This document shows positions 47,618-59,066 of a DNA stretch of 64,000 nucleotides, in pieces; the stretch's first letter is position 1, and each line of letters begins with the position of its first letter. The position numbers were made by a program, and so were the translations under genes. The stretch is from positions 62,001 through 126,000 of the forward strand of contig JAKJXP020000075.1 of NCBI GenBank assembly GCA_022225965.2, written 5' to 3'. The notes beneath the pieces were generated by a model. It was not told where the DNA came from and did not search any database. It worked only from the letters and a program-made list of their open reading frames with translations. Origin of the DNA: Diatrype stigma. Taxonomy: Eukaryota; Ascomycota; Sordariomycetes; Xylariales; Diatrypaceae.

Positions 47618-49132
47618 CTATAGACTATGGAGACTCGTCCAAATCGACTCTTTGAGTAGCTCATCCCTAGAACGATCCGAGATCACACCGTGAGGCTCGT
47701 GCTTTAGATGTTGGAGTATGGTCCCATGGGATTTCATCCTGTCTCTGTCAAGGTCTACGTGGTGGACTTTCAAGCTATGCTCATGGCCATGTCCACGCAC
47801 GACCTCTTCCCAAGCTGTTATCACCCCCGGTGACAGTCTGCAGAACCACGTGCTCATGAGTGTGGCAGTAGGTCTGTCCTCCTTGTCAACCATGTACCGA
47901 AAAAGGCATCCATATCCCAGCGCGCCACTCCACAGTTCCAGTCGACGCAGCTTAGGCATGTTCGCTGCGGCTCGAGCGGCAGACAAAAGCAGTCTGTCGT
48001 ACTTTCTCTTCCTCGGAGACCTAGGCCTCAAATGACGAGCTGTCAAAACAAGCACTTCCAATTTATCCCAATGCAGCGCACTCCGAAGTCGCACATGCTC
48101 GTCCACATAGGCGAAGAAATCCATCGCATCCACGGCGAAAGAACCGTACATCCGTTCGAGGCTGACGCTCAACTCCGCAAACTCAGGACCCCATTTGCCA
48201 ACAGGGAATCTCGCTGCACACTGACCATTCAGCGGCCGGTTGAAGTCCTGAAAGATTGAAACGGTCTTGAGACTACGCTTGCGTTGAAGGAGCTTTGAGG
48301 CCAGGTAAGTATGATCATATTCCCAACGCTTGATCTCTCTGTCAAACATTCCCCCCGCCCAGGGTTCGTACGAGAAATGTTCAAGGTTCGGCAATGCCTC
48401 GATGATCCTCTTGATGCCGCCGTCTATCGAGAACGCGCGGTAGAACTGACGCCGGATGAGGAATGAGTTGACCACCGGTACCTGACACAGTCTTCTAGAC
48501 CTGTAAGAGAAGCTGATCCCAGGGCCAAAAACTCGGAGTGGGGGCGTTGGATAATTCCCATGTCGCCCGGGAAAGTAGAAATCAGTTCGTCCGTTGTACC
48601 AACCATGAGCTGGATCATGATACCGGACGCTTCCTGGGAGCGGCCTAGTTGCACCCTCGGTGGAGCGATAGGCCAACTCTTTGAAATGATGTTCCCAGTC
48701 ACTTCGTGAATGAGCACTGAGCTCTATCTCGAGGCCTCCTGTCACCCCCTTTTCCCACTCTCCTAGAATACTGAAAAGCCTGTAGACAGCGACGGAGAAG
48801 ATCTGGTTGTTTGACTTTCTCTCGGCTTCGGACTCGGGCTCTTCGCAGTTTGGACAGTCGTATCCCAGCAGCTCAAGTCGGAGCCAGATATGACGCACGA
48901 AACTCGTCCGATGACCCTTCACAATCTTAGTGAAGTTAGGGATGTCGTCCTGGTGTAGCCTTAACGTCTTGAAGGTTAGACGTTCGAAGAAGCTCTGCCA
49001 CCCCCGGGAGACAGACGCATATCCTGAATAGGGTGCGCCCGTTTCCATTATGAACTCCCAGACCTGCAGCCGCAGCTCCTGGGGTAGCGCCCAGAAACTC
49101 GTTTCGCGGTAACTTCGTAGTCGTGGAGGCAT
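47618..49132 (-). CDS. F-box-like / DUF6546-type protein
   Basis: A single exon of 504 residues starts at ATG 49132. Residues about 12-60 (SFWALPQELRLQVWEFIMET, then YASVSRGWQSFFERLTFKTL) have the LP..LR..I pattern of an F-box-like motif, followed by FVRHIWLRLELLGYDCPNCE, the usual start of the fungal DUF6546 region. The remaining part contains leucine-rich, LRR-like pieces (KLEVLVLTARHLRP, MPKLRRLELWSGALGYGCLF). Members are common, lineage-expanded proteins of unknown role. An F-box suggests a substrate adaptor for SCF ubiquitin ligase, but binding is unproven. The frame is intact and has no introns. Confidence 0.8.
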   Translation of the reverse strand: MPPRLRSYRETSFWALPQELRLQVWEFIMETGAPYSGYASVSRGWQSFFERLTFKTLRLHQDDIPNFTKIVKGHRTSFVRHIWLRLELLGYDCPNCEEPESEAERKSNNQIFSVAVYRLFSILGEWEKGVTGGLEIELSAHSRSDWEHHFKELAYRSTEGATRPLPGSVRYHDPAHGWYNGRTDFYFPGRHGNYPTPPLRVFGPGISFSYRSRRLCQVPVVNSFLIRRQFYRAFSIDGGIKRIIEALPNLEHFSYEPWAGGMFDREIKRWEYDHTYLASKLLQRKRSLKTVSIFQDFNRPLNGQCAARFPVGKWGPEFAELSVSLERMYGSFAVDAMDFFAYVDEHVRLRSALHWDKLEVLVLTARHLRPRSPRKRKYDRLLLSAARAAANMPKLRRLELWSGALGYGCLFRYMVDKEDRPTATLMSTWFCRLSPGVITAWEEVVRGHGHEHSLKVHHVDLDRDRMKSHGTILQHLKHEPHGVISDRSRDELLKESIWTSLHSL

Positions 49133-52100
49133 GCTGTACTGGCATCGACTTTGAAGCCGCTTTCGTGCAGACAGTATTCGAAGTGTAGATCTATCGCAAG
49201 GTCGTAGTTTGGCGGGAACATCCTTTGAATGTCGCCGTTGGGGAGTTCCACTTCGAACAGGTGGCCCTTCCAGGCGTGTCGTTCATCAAGTAATCTTCCG
49301 GGCATTAACCTTTGCACTATTCCATAGTGGTGCACGATATTGGATTTCAGGGTTTGTTGGCGGGGATCTGCAACTACGTACCTTAACCTTATGATGCTTT
49401 AGATGTCTGTATGATATACTTTGAGGTCGTAGTTTATGGGGTACTAATGAAGCACCAATGACGAGCTTGAACTCTACGTGCCGTCGTAAATACCCCCTTA
49501 TCGTACCGTACCTGCCACCAATCCTCGTAATCTGCTTGTTCCACATTCCACCTGGACGCTGAAGTTGTTACCAAATACGATGTAATAAGCCACGCCACGC
49601 CCCCGTAACCATACCACCTGGTATACTAACCATATCAATGTAGGTACCTGCCGTCCAGATATATATTCATGGCTGTACATCGCCCAGGACAGGGAATATC
49701 TGTGACGTTTTGAGCTGATTGTATATAGAATGCGGCACACAGCAGAAAGTGATAATTGCTTGGCCGGATGCAAGCCCCTCGGGCTAGAGCATAGAACCCG
49801 GGGAGCGGTTACTATACACAGGGATACAGTGAGAATCGATAGATATTATTTATACCTCTCCCATGAAGCTGATCCTAGCCCCTGTTTCCAAATGGAGCCC
49901 CTGGCCTACTTTAATATCCTATAACCCGCAAGCAGGGGGCATGAGTATGGATGTTAATCAAGCCCGCATACATAGATGCGCAGTTTCATCAAGAGTTGCA
50001 TATACAATCGCAAGACAAGCCAGGCATTGGCGCACATAGCCATCTACATCCTCCCTGACCTCGATTTTTCTTGGCTTCTGCTATGTCTCATCAGATTTGT
50101 GTTCTCGTATGTGCGTACTATGGAGCATGCGCTTTACCTTTATGATCATGAACCTTCGGTGTGCCACCTCCATGAACATCTTGACGGTGTGGCTCGGCAA
50201 AAGAATACTCCGTTATTCCAGACTGAGATGCATGCGTCTGTTGAGGAGCTTCGATTTTGACTTTTCGACGTGAATCTTCCGTAGCTGAGAGTTTGCCCGT
50301 AAGATCACGGAACTATTAACGGGTCGGGTTAGAATTGACCGTGATAAACTCTAGTGGCAGGGTGTTGATGGCGTACCTTCCCTCCATCAGAAGTGGTATT
50401 ATTCTCCATGGTTTTAAGCCAACAAGTACTCGAACCACAAAGTGTCTAAGGAAAGGTTCAAATCGTATATGAGGAAGTTCGTATATGGGAAAGTAGGGTT
50501 TGTTGAAGCCGGTCGACTCGTGCTATAAGGCAAAGAAAATGATAGATGGAAGTAGCGTAGAGGTGAGTATTCTCATATATAATCGTATACGAAGTGCTGT
50601 CTGGCATATATACTTAGATTTTCTTTTCTCGACTGATATCGTGGATAAAGAGACTCGTGAATTTTTTGTGAATCATTGCAAATGTAACACCAACATGAAG
50701 CTCCATTTGAACACATCATACCTAAAGCATTCGGTTTTGTGAAACCAACTATTCGATATATGCCAATGAGTAATTATCCATCAAGTACCCAATGGGATGT
50801 CTGGGTGGAATTTTCGAACAAAGCTGTCTCATTCCTAACGAAAACTGTTGGTTCTCTGACTCACGGAATATGTACCTACTTGAAGTCTACATTCCGGTGA
50901 TATGGGTTACAAGTTGCAATGCACGACTCATCATCAGCAACATTCCTAGCATATCAGGTTGTGTAACCCCTTGAGCAGATAACAGAATGGACCATCACCG
51001 TTCGCTATTGTTGATGTTACTCCTTGATCCGCTGTACCTTTGCATTGGGAAACGACATTGAGGTGGAATTCTGTTCCAGTCCTTCGCAAGAGATACCACC
51101 TACCTCGGCGTTTCCTATCCCCGAAGACTGTGTTCCTCCACTGATGCAATATCATTAACCCAGCCACATATCGAAGTTGATTGTTCCCCTGGTGAAACAA
51201 TGATACTGATACCAAATTACGAACAGACTAAGGGATACCTGCGATTACGATGAGGGGTATAGAAAACTATACTAGGGGAGGCTTGATGGTGACAATATCG
51301 CTACATGGCATGGTTCAACTCCCTTATGTCATGAATCTCTGGCCTTCTCGCATATTACCTCAGAGCGGCACTAACTGCATTCCCAAGGACGGTATTCAGC
51401 ATGTGCTCAAGTTGGCGGCCTTCGAGTGTTGCATGCCATACACGGCTTATTGCTCATCAACCATACCTTTGTGTATTCTAGGTCTTCTTACGTCCAAAGG
51501 GGCAATACGCGGTTTCAACCGTTCCAAGAACGCACCCTCGATGGAAGTGTCATCTTAAGGGAGTTGTACAACCTGGGTGAGTCGAGCACGAGCCTCCGCC
51601 AGGTTATATTACCAACATGTCGATATGGGGTCTGGACCAGTTCAGTTCCCACAACTACAGTTCTCCATATACTAGCGGGCTTGATCTGCACCACCTAGTT
51701 TGATCGGCGGCCAACTGGATCGTCGTTCTGGGGGGAACTTATCGAAGGATCTAGTTAGCGTTAGCTGGATAAGTATGCATAACACCAACTGGACAATGCG
51801 ACTATTTATAGATGGTGGGGTGCAGACTAATGGATTTCCCTCCTCTCACGTAAGTCACATGTTGTGTTCAGGGTACTACTCACAGGTACGAGGTACTACC
51901 ATTGATATATACAGGGCTTGATCCTACGGCGTGGAAGAGGGGCTTGGGCATCTTAGGTACGTGTGTGCCCGAACCAGCAACTCGATCTTCCATGTAAGTC
52001 TCATGAGGACGTTGGTGTGTCCCTTGCCTTGTACATACCCCTCCTTATCCCTTACGTCGCAAGTGTGGGATCTCGTAGTATTGAAACATACGAAAACCAT

Positions 52101-52186
52101 CTTGAGAGTCAACAGTGAAAGGCTAGAACTGCCTGCTTGAACCATTCATTACACTGTTTATCTGAAAGCGCATAACAGATTTCGCG
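49133..52186. other. 3 kb gene-poor region
   Basis: Immediately upstream of the F-box-like gene, a minus-strand ATG at 49335 opens a 95-codon frame (RHAWKGHLFEVELPNGDIQR, NYDLAIDLHFEYCLHESGF) that overlaps the F-box-like start in another frame. It reads more like protein than its surroundings and could be an upstream ORF, an exon or a gene relic. From 49500 to 52180 no supported gene, RNA or repeat was found. The 51.2-52.1 kb part looks like decayed coding-like DNA, but no homology was recognised. Confidence 0.4.
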
Positions 52187-53869
52187 ATGGACGCATCCAA
52201 GGCCATCAACGCCCTGAAGGAAGCACTCCCAGGATCCCATCTCGCATTGCCGGGGACTGAGGAGTACGAGACGCTGAACACTGGCACGTACATGTCAGGG
52301 CTATGCATCGATATCACACCCGGTGCGATCTTCCAACCCAAGTCCAAGGACGAAGTGGCGGCTTTTGTCCGAACCATCAAGCCGTTCGTTGCTTCCGGTG
52401 ATGCCGCCTTTGCTATTGTCGGTGGTGGGCGCCAACCCGCTCCTGGGTGCTCCAATATCCAGGATGGGATCACGCTAAACCTGGGCCTACTGAAGGGTGT
52501 CGAGGTCAAGGACGATGTCGTGTCGATTGGCGCTGGTGAGCAGTGGGGCGAGGTCTACGATAAACTGGCACCACTCGGCCTCGGCGTCTCTGGATCACGA
52601 TCCTCTAAAGGCGGCATTGCAGGATTGGCGCTGGCAGGTGAGTTGGATAATATCTTCAGTGGGATTACTAGGGGCATACGACTAATTTCAATAGGTGGCT
52701 TGTCATTCAACTCATCACGACAAGGTTTCATATGTGACGATGTATGTATGATACGCACTTCTGACCAGCTCTTCACGTTGCTTGTACCTCCGGGCCCTAG
52801 AACTTCACGCATCGGAGTAGAAAGATAGCTAATTAATATTGATTGCTAAGGTTGTGAACTATGAGGTAGTCCTAGCCTCCGGGGACATTGTCAACGCCAA
52901 TGCCGACGAGCACGCTGATCTCTGGAGGGCACTCCGAGGTGGTGGGAATAACTTCGGCGTTGTCACCCGATTCGACATGAAGACGTTCAAACAGGGGCCG
53001 TTATATGGCGGCAGTGTCTTCTACTTCGGTCCCAATTTCCCTGGCCAGATTGAGGCGCTCGTCAGTGAGGTTCAAAAGCCGGATGCTGATCCGGAGACCC
53101 ATCTTATGATTAGCTTGGGATACACGGCTATGCTAGGGACCGAGGTGATGGCGATGAACCAACTATACCACATGGGTGGCATCGAAGAGCCCGCTGTGCT
53201 AGAGCCGTTCACCTCGATCCAGCCACAGATTGATCAACTCAATTCTCTGCGTGTTATCCAGAATCTGGCGGACGCATCCAGGGAACAGACTGGGGATATA
53301 CCGGCTCTACAGAGGTATGTTTGACATCTCACTGGAACTAGTAGGAACTAGGTGTGGAATAGGAGTACTGACAATCTCGGCCTAGATCTGCTTATATGAA
53401 CCTTACCGTGAAAGCAGATGTTGCCACGTTGGTAGCCGGATCCGAGACCTTCAAGGCCGCTCTGGAACCAGTCAAAGGCCTCGAAGGGCTTGTCTGCTCC
53501 TACACTCTTCAGCCCTATGCACGGTCACTACTCGAAGCCTCGGCCAGTAAGGGGGGTAACTCACTAGGCCTACACCCAAGTCATGGACCAGTGATATCTG
53601 TTGCCTATCTCATGTACTGGAAGAATAAGGACGACGATGAGAAGATCCTCGGAGCTTTCCGCGGGGCACTCGAGAAAACGACGGAAGACGCAAAATCGCG
53701 GGGAACATTCATCGACTTCACTTATATGAACTATTCATACACATTCCAGGATCCAATTGGTTCGTACGGTGCTGCAAACAAGAAGAGCTTACAGGAAGCC
53801 AGCAGGAAGTATGACCCTGAGGGCATCTTCCAGAAAGGTGTGCCTGGTGGATGGAAGTTGTTCACTTGA
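52187..53869 (+). CDS. FAD-linked oxidoreductase, berberine-bridge type
   Basis: Four exons (52187-52637, 52695-52741, 52851-53314, 53386-53869) give 481 residues. The FAD-binding PCMH domain spans about 40-215 with TPGAIFQPKSKDEVAAFVR, AFAIVGGGRQPAPGCSNIQ, VVSIGAGEQWGEVYDKL and GVSGSRSSKGGIAGLALAGG rebuilt across intron 1. LWRALRGGGNNFGVVTRFD follows. The C-terminal berberine-bridge segment is seen as the ANKKSLQEASRKYDPEGIFQ motif. In this family a His in GGH links FAD covalently. Here the position is Arg82, so FAD is probably not bound through that residue. No signal peptide is present, so the protein should stay in the cell. These enzymes oxidise varied alcohols or ring systems, often in secondary metabolism. 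The substrate is unknown. Confidence 0.88.
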
Positions 53870-54133
53870 CAGAAATGGGCAACGTACCCAACCGTGATTA
53901 GTAAGAATGGGACATATTTCTCTTGTGAATTGTACCTCAACTGTTAATTTCCGGTCCATAATACGGTTAGTGGTGTTCGTATATACTCGTAGTAGCCATA
54001 ACTACATATCCTGATATCAGCAACTCTAATACAACCCCTTTTCTTTCATAGTCGTGCTAACACCAGCAATCCTCTGGCTTCGTTTATATCCCAAACGGCT
54101 GTATGGGTAGACTGTGATTAGTTCCTCGGTAGC

Positions 54134-56362
54134 TCAGTCCAGGAAAAGTTTCTCGATATCCTCCTTACTCAGGATTGTACACACGCCGCTCTCACAAAGC
54201 TGCACCATCCCCAGTTGCGGGTCCGAATTTCCAACAAACGTATTCCTGCGGCATAACCACTCGCTTTGGGTGTCCATCCCGATCCTCACCAGTGTGTGCC
54301 TAGGCGTGACACTCTCGTGATACCTTCGTACCATGGCATCCACTCCCGCCCCCTGTCCACTCACCACCAGATTTCCCATACCAAGCTTCGACGCAATGAG
54401 ACTGCTCATCATGCCACTGTACCCGGCCGGAAAGCCGCGAATTGCGCCGGCATGCGCCACGAGCGTCTGTTTGGCCTTCTTCTCGTAACCCGTGTCATTC
54501 AAAAGTGCCGCAAGGCGGAACAGGTTGCTGGCGCTAACTCCGTTGATGCTAGGTTCTGCGTTATCGACACCGTCCTTGCTACGGATGAGAATATCGGGTT
54601 GGTCGGCCTGTGTGGTGAAGAAGGCATGGTTATCAACATCCCAGAACTGGTCGATTTGGGTTCTCTGCAAAGTATCGGCAAAGGAGAGCCATTTGTCGTC
54701 GAATGTCGCGCCATAAAGGTCAATGAGTCCGGCGATGAGGAAGGCGTAGTCGTCGGCAAAGCCAGGAATCTCACCGGGACCCTCGCGGTAGAACCGTTTG
54801 AGAGTTCCACTATCGCCATGGAAAAGGTTCTCCTTTATGCATGTGGCGGCTTTCACCGCCGCAGATATGTAAAAGGTATCATTGAAGACGACCCCGGCAC
54901 GCGCTAGCCCGCTGATCGCGAGACCATTCCATGCAGTCAGGATCTTGTCATCGAGCGCAGGTCCTTGGCGGCTTTCATCTCTGTATGCAAGCAGCTTCTG
55001 CTTCGCGTTACTTATAATCCGTCTAATGTCATACTGAGACTTGTTAAGCTTTCGGGCAATATCCGCGGTCTCTTCCAAAACACAGAGTGTGTTTTTCCCC
55101 TGGTAATCCCCGTGGCTATCGTGCCTTTTCTCAGTATTACCCCCCTCTTTCACCTTCCAGTACGTAGCGCAAACCCCTACCTCTTCTTCGGTCAATATGC
55201 TTTTGAACTCATCCATAGTCCAGAGGAAGTAGGCGCCGTCCTGTAACCTCTTGTTATCGGTCCCTGGAAGAGAGTGTGCAGCTTCAGATGCGTGAATTCC
55301 CCCTAGGGGTGAAGCCATAGGTCGAGCGGTGAGATACTCCGCTACATCGCATGCCATCTCCTCGAACAAAGGCAACCTCTTAACAAGCCAAGCATCAACA
55401 AATAGCGATAGCAGTTGAGCGTTGTCGTTTAATCTATATAGCTCGTTAGCATGTCCGCTTGGATAATTAGGATGATTGAGAACGGGCATTTTCTCAAAGT
55501 GTGGCAAGCTCCAATCTCTTGCCACTGAGTACCGTGCAAACCCATGACCTGTCTGATCTTTGATCCCCCCTCTAGCCATGCACTCCAGCGTCTTCAACGC
55601 CATATGTCGCGCATCTTCGCATGTATCTTCGCCCACGGCTTCGCGCACTGGAAGAGGGTACGATGCAAGTTTCAACAGATGACCGAGATGCGTGGGTACT
55701 GGAAACTTGGGCTGGTCTCCGAAGCCACCGAACTTCGTGTCGAACTTCGCCCTGTAATGTAAATACGAGTCTCGGAGAACCTCCAGCTCCAACACGTCCT
55801 CCTCATCTCGCGCGTGAACGGTCCGATACTCCGTCTCCATCACCTGGCGCAATTGCTTCACGGCGGCTCTACCACTTTCCCTGCATTTGTCCTCTTGATT
55901 CTTCCACATGTTACTCATGATTTCCAGGATCTGCACAAAACACGCTCCTCTTCCCGGGGGGTTAACCTTTGGGCCAGGCCAGTACGTCCCGCCAAAGACA
56001 GGTTCTAGGTCCGGCGTGACGAACACGTTCAACGGCCAGCCTCCTCCGCCTGTCGTCTCCTGCAGGAAGCCCATGTATTGGCGGTCAATATCGGGCCGCT
56101 CTTCGCGGTCAACCTTAACGGGAATGAAATATCCATTCAGCATCTTAGCGATGCTAAAGTCATCGAACGACTCACGTTCCATGACGTAGCACCAATGGCA
56201 CGCCGCGAAGCCTATGCTAACAAAGAGCAGACGGTTCGTATCACGCGCAAGTTGTAGAGTTTCTGGCGACCAGAGCTGCCAAGCTGTTGGGCTGTTGGAG
56301 CGGCATTTGACATAGGGGCTTTGGCTCTCGCCACAGCGGTTATGGAGTTGCACAGGAACCAT
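54134..56362 (-). CDS. Thioredoxin-like DUF255 protein (SPATA20/YyaL family)
   Basis: A single exon of 742 residues starts at ATG 56362. The N-terminal thioredoxin-fold domain has FAACHWCYVMERESFDD (Cys55-His-Trp-Cys58), VKVDREERPDIDRQYM and GGGGWPLNVFVTPDLEPVFGGTYWPG split over about 75-135. The C-terminal half is the helical toroid of the family (LTAWNGLAISGLARAGVVFND, FLIAGLIDLYGATFDDKWL). Length matches relatives. One oddity is an insert after FEKM (residues 293-310) where relatives have FEKMLYDNAQLL directly. The inserted DNA carries a GCTAACG branch-like site and TATAG but no proper donor, so it resembles a fixed ex-intron or a retained non-canonical one. Function in fungi is poorly defined, possibly redox or glycan-related. 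Confidence 0.9.
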   Translation of the reverse strand: MVPVQLHNRCGESQSPYVKCRSNSPTAWQLWSPETLQLARDTNRLLFVSIGFAACHWCYVMERESFDDFSIAKMLNGYFIPVKVDREERPDIDRQYMGFLQETTGGGGWPLNVFVTPDLEPVFGGTYWPGPKVNPPGRGACFVQILEIMSNMWKNQEDKCRESGRAAVKQLRQVMETEYRTVHARDEEDVLELEVLRDSYLHYRAKFDTKFGGFGDQPKFPVPTHLGHLLKLASYPLPVREAVGEDTCEDARHMALKTLECMARGGIKDQTGHGFARYSVARDWSLPHFEKMPVLNHPNYPSGHANELYRLNDNAQLLSLFVDAWLVKRLPLFEEMACDVAEYLTARPMASPLGGIHASEAAHSLPGTDNKRLQDGAYFLWTMDEFKSILTEEEVGVCATYWKVKEGGNTEKRHDSHGDYQGKNTLCVLEETADIARKLNKSQYDIRRIISNAKQKLLAYRDESRQGPALDDKILTAWNGLAISGLARAGVVFNDTFYISAAVKAATCIKENLFHGDSGTLKRFYREGPGEIPGFADDYAFLIAGLIDLYGATFDDKWLSFADTLQRTQIDQFWDVDNHAFFTTQADQPDILIRSKDGVDNAEPSINGVSASNLFRLAALLNDTGYEKKAKQTLVAHAGAIRGFPAGYSGMMSSLIASKLGMGNLVVSGQGAGVDAMVRRYHESVTPRHTLVRIGMDTQSEWLCRRNTFVGNSDPQLGMVQLCESGVCTILSKEDIEKLFLD

Positions 56363-57434
56363 TCTCTTGGTTAAAGGGTATCGTGCTAGTGGAGTAAAGG
56401 CTTCTAGAAGTAAAATAGGGCGTGGTATAGGAGTCCGTTTTTGCAGGCGTCCGTGTTTGTGTGGGCCTTGTGCACGTAGCTATGGTCTGCTTCCTTCCAA
56501 ACAGATTGATAGAAAATGCTGCGTCGATGACCGTATATATATCCTCTATGATTTTACCGCCGTCTGGCGTCATGGTGACATTGCTACGGTGTTACAAAGT
56601 CATGTATAACTTATATATCTATCACAAGCTGATCACGTCAGACAAGGATCACACACAGATGAACACGTCTTGAACTAGTCCTCCTACAAGAAGCAAAAGC
56701 CTCGCGAGGAACAACACCAGTAACGAGACGCCCGTCAAATGTATGGGGTGAAACGGTGATACTGTAGCCATAGCAGATCAATGGGGGTTGTCTTCCATGA
56801 TTTGTCTCTATGTCCCAACTTGCCGAACAACTTTCCAGCTAGAAAGGGAGGTTCGTAAAGGATCCGAGTGCTCTAGACAATGCCGGTCGGCAATGTTCTA
56901 GTAGAAACAGGAAATTATGTAGTCCAGATAACACACTGAATTTCTTCTGGGTATGACAAGGTGATGATGCTGTTTGGAACATCGCGATGGCCTCCCTATT
57001 CGAAGTGAAACAAAACACGGTATCATCGGCGAGATCATACGTGATTGGACAGATCAGCTACGGAGGATTTCAGCAGAGCGATCTAAAGAAGCATGACGTT
57101 GACTGGTTGTGTACGTACTGTCTCGCAACAATGGAGGCTGTTCATTTGTTAAAACCACGGACGGAACCCCTGTAGCAGTGGCGTAGCACGTCTTCCCCGC
57201 TATTCGCTATTCGCTGTTCGTATTGTACAGAGCTGAGGATCGATCCAAGATCCAACCGCATGCCAAGATACTGCGCTGGTTGGTGTGCACCGGCGATCCC
57301 GCCAGGCAGCCATTTAGCTGATCTTAAATAGTTGGGCAGCTTAGCTGTCGAGGTCGGATACACATTTCTATTCCTTCCCATGTAAATACAATTGATGTAA
57401 ATAAGGTCTCAAATTTCAATCTGATCAGCCAAAG
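56363..57434. other. 1.1 kb divergent intergenic region
   Basis: Lies between the DUF255 gene (minus) and the AAA ATPase gene (plus). Short unsupported frames only. Presumed to contain both promoters. Confidence 0.45.
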
Positions 57435-59066
57435 ATGGATGCCGACGAAAGCCCCTCTCTAGGCTCCTTGGCCAATCACAACCCCTGGGCGAGAGCGATG
57501 AAGGATGACACAACTCGGGTATTCTACAATCATTCCTCGGGTCAGCGGATTCACACGGATACGGTAATCACCGAGGCATTGAGGAAGCAATATCCCAACC
57601 TCGAATTAGTCGTCGCGCCACTGTATAATTGCAACTTGCTAGCGTATGCGGCCTCCGGTCATGCTGCTCTCACACCCATCAGCGATACCGGAGACCCCCT
57701 GTCTTCGCCTCTCTCATGGACCGTGTATTACCCACCCGCTCGCCGAATCAACGGCAGTATGGGCGGCTTGACAGAGAAGCTGAACTTCGGCAAGTTCATC
57801 TACAAGTGGAAGAGCGAAGAATTCATCCTCTACGTCGTAGATGGCAGAGACACGTCGTATCCAGTCGCGAATCTCAACAGCTACATTCTCACGACCGACC
57901 GACTCAAAGCCGAGGCGCTGCTGCTAGAGGCTGGAAAATGGGGAACCGACCTGCATGGCGAGGTCTTCGTTTTCGACCAGGGGTACTGGCAGAAGAATGC
58001 AGAGCTGTACCAGAGCGTCCTCAACGCTTCATGGGACTCGGTGATCATGGACGAGACGATGAAGAAGGCCATTATTGATGATCATCTATCCTTCTTTGAC
58101 TCCAGGGAAACCTATGATAAGTTGCGAGTCCCGTGGAAGCGAGGCATCATCTATCACGGCCCGCCCGGTAATGGAAAGACCATCTCCATCAAGGCCATGA
58201 TGCATACGCTCTACAGCCGAAAGGATCCAATCCCTACGCTATATGTGCGGACCTTAGCATCTGTAGGTTAATGTCGACTTCTACGTCCAGAGTGCCCCTT
58301 GCTGATTGATGTGTGCGTTTCTCGTGCAGTTCAGTGGTCCAGAGTACTCCATAAGGCAGATATTCGACCAGGCACGGCGCTTCGCGCCTTGTTACCTCGT
58401 TTTTGAAGATCTCGACACCATAGTAACTGACAATGCGCGGAGCTATTTCTTGAACGAGGTCGATGGGCTGAAGAGCAACGACGGCATCTTTATGGTCGGC
58501 AGCACGAACCACCTCGATCGCTTAGATCCAGGTATCTCGGTAAGTCCAAGTACAACCCCTCTGGATAGGGTCACCTTTCATACCACTCCACTCGTTGACT
58601 CATTCGCAACTAGAAACGACCCTCCCGGTTTGACAGAAAGTACTACTTCGCGGACCCCGACCTCAAGCAGAGGACCGCGTATTGCATGTTCTGGCAGCAC
58701 AAGCTCGCCGACAACAAGGAGATTGAATTCCCGGATGAACTCAACAAAGCAATAGCGGAGATCACCGACAAGTTTAGCTTTGCCTACATGCAGGAAGCTT
58801 TCGTGGCGGCGCTTCTCGCTATCGCGAGGAGGTCGAAGAGCGAGATTTCGCAAGAAGAAGAAATCACTGAGGATCTGGGTGATGGGTGGCTCAGTGTACA
58901 CTCACTGGGCGATGATAATGACTTGGACAAGCTAGTATTGTGGGTTGAGATCAAGAAACAGGTCGAGATCCTTCGGGAAGGCATGGACGAGGGAAAGGAG
59001 GAAACCCTGCCAGGTGATAAGATCTCCTGTCCAGCAGACGTCGTAGATTTTGCAGTCCTATCGTAA
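57435..59066 (+). CDS. AAA ATPase
   Basis: Three exons (57435-58262, 58330-58539, 58614-59066) give 496 residues. The first about 230 residues are a fungal-specific N-domain (VFYNHSSGQRIHTDTVITEA, LNFGKFIYKWKSEEFILYVV) without a known fold. The ATPase core has Walker A GPPGNGKT (242-249), Walker B CYLVFEDLDTI (297-307), sensor 1 FMVGSTNHLDRLDPGI and the arginine region KRPSRFDRKYYF directly after intron 2. The C-terminal small helical domain (FSFAYMQEAFVAALLAIARR) is present. Such proteins are widespread in ascomycetes and resemble the Bcs1/Cdc48-like AAA group in the core. The cellular substrate is unknown. No transmembrane or mitochondrial signal is seen. Confidence 0.88.

Noticed and set aside
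50500..51921. Several 70-100 codon frames in the gene-poor region
   Set aside because: Scattered, without conserved motifs or a consistent splice model.
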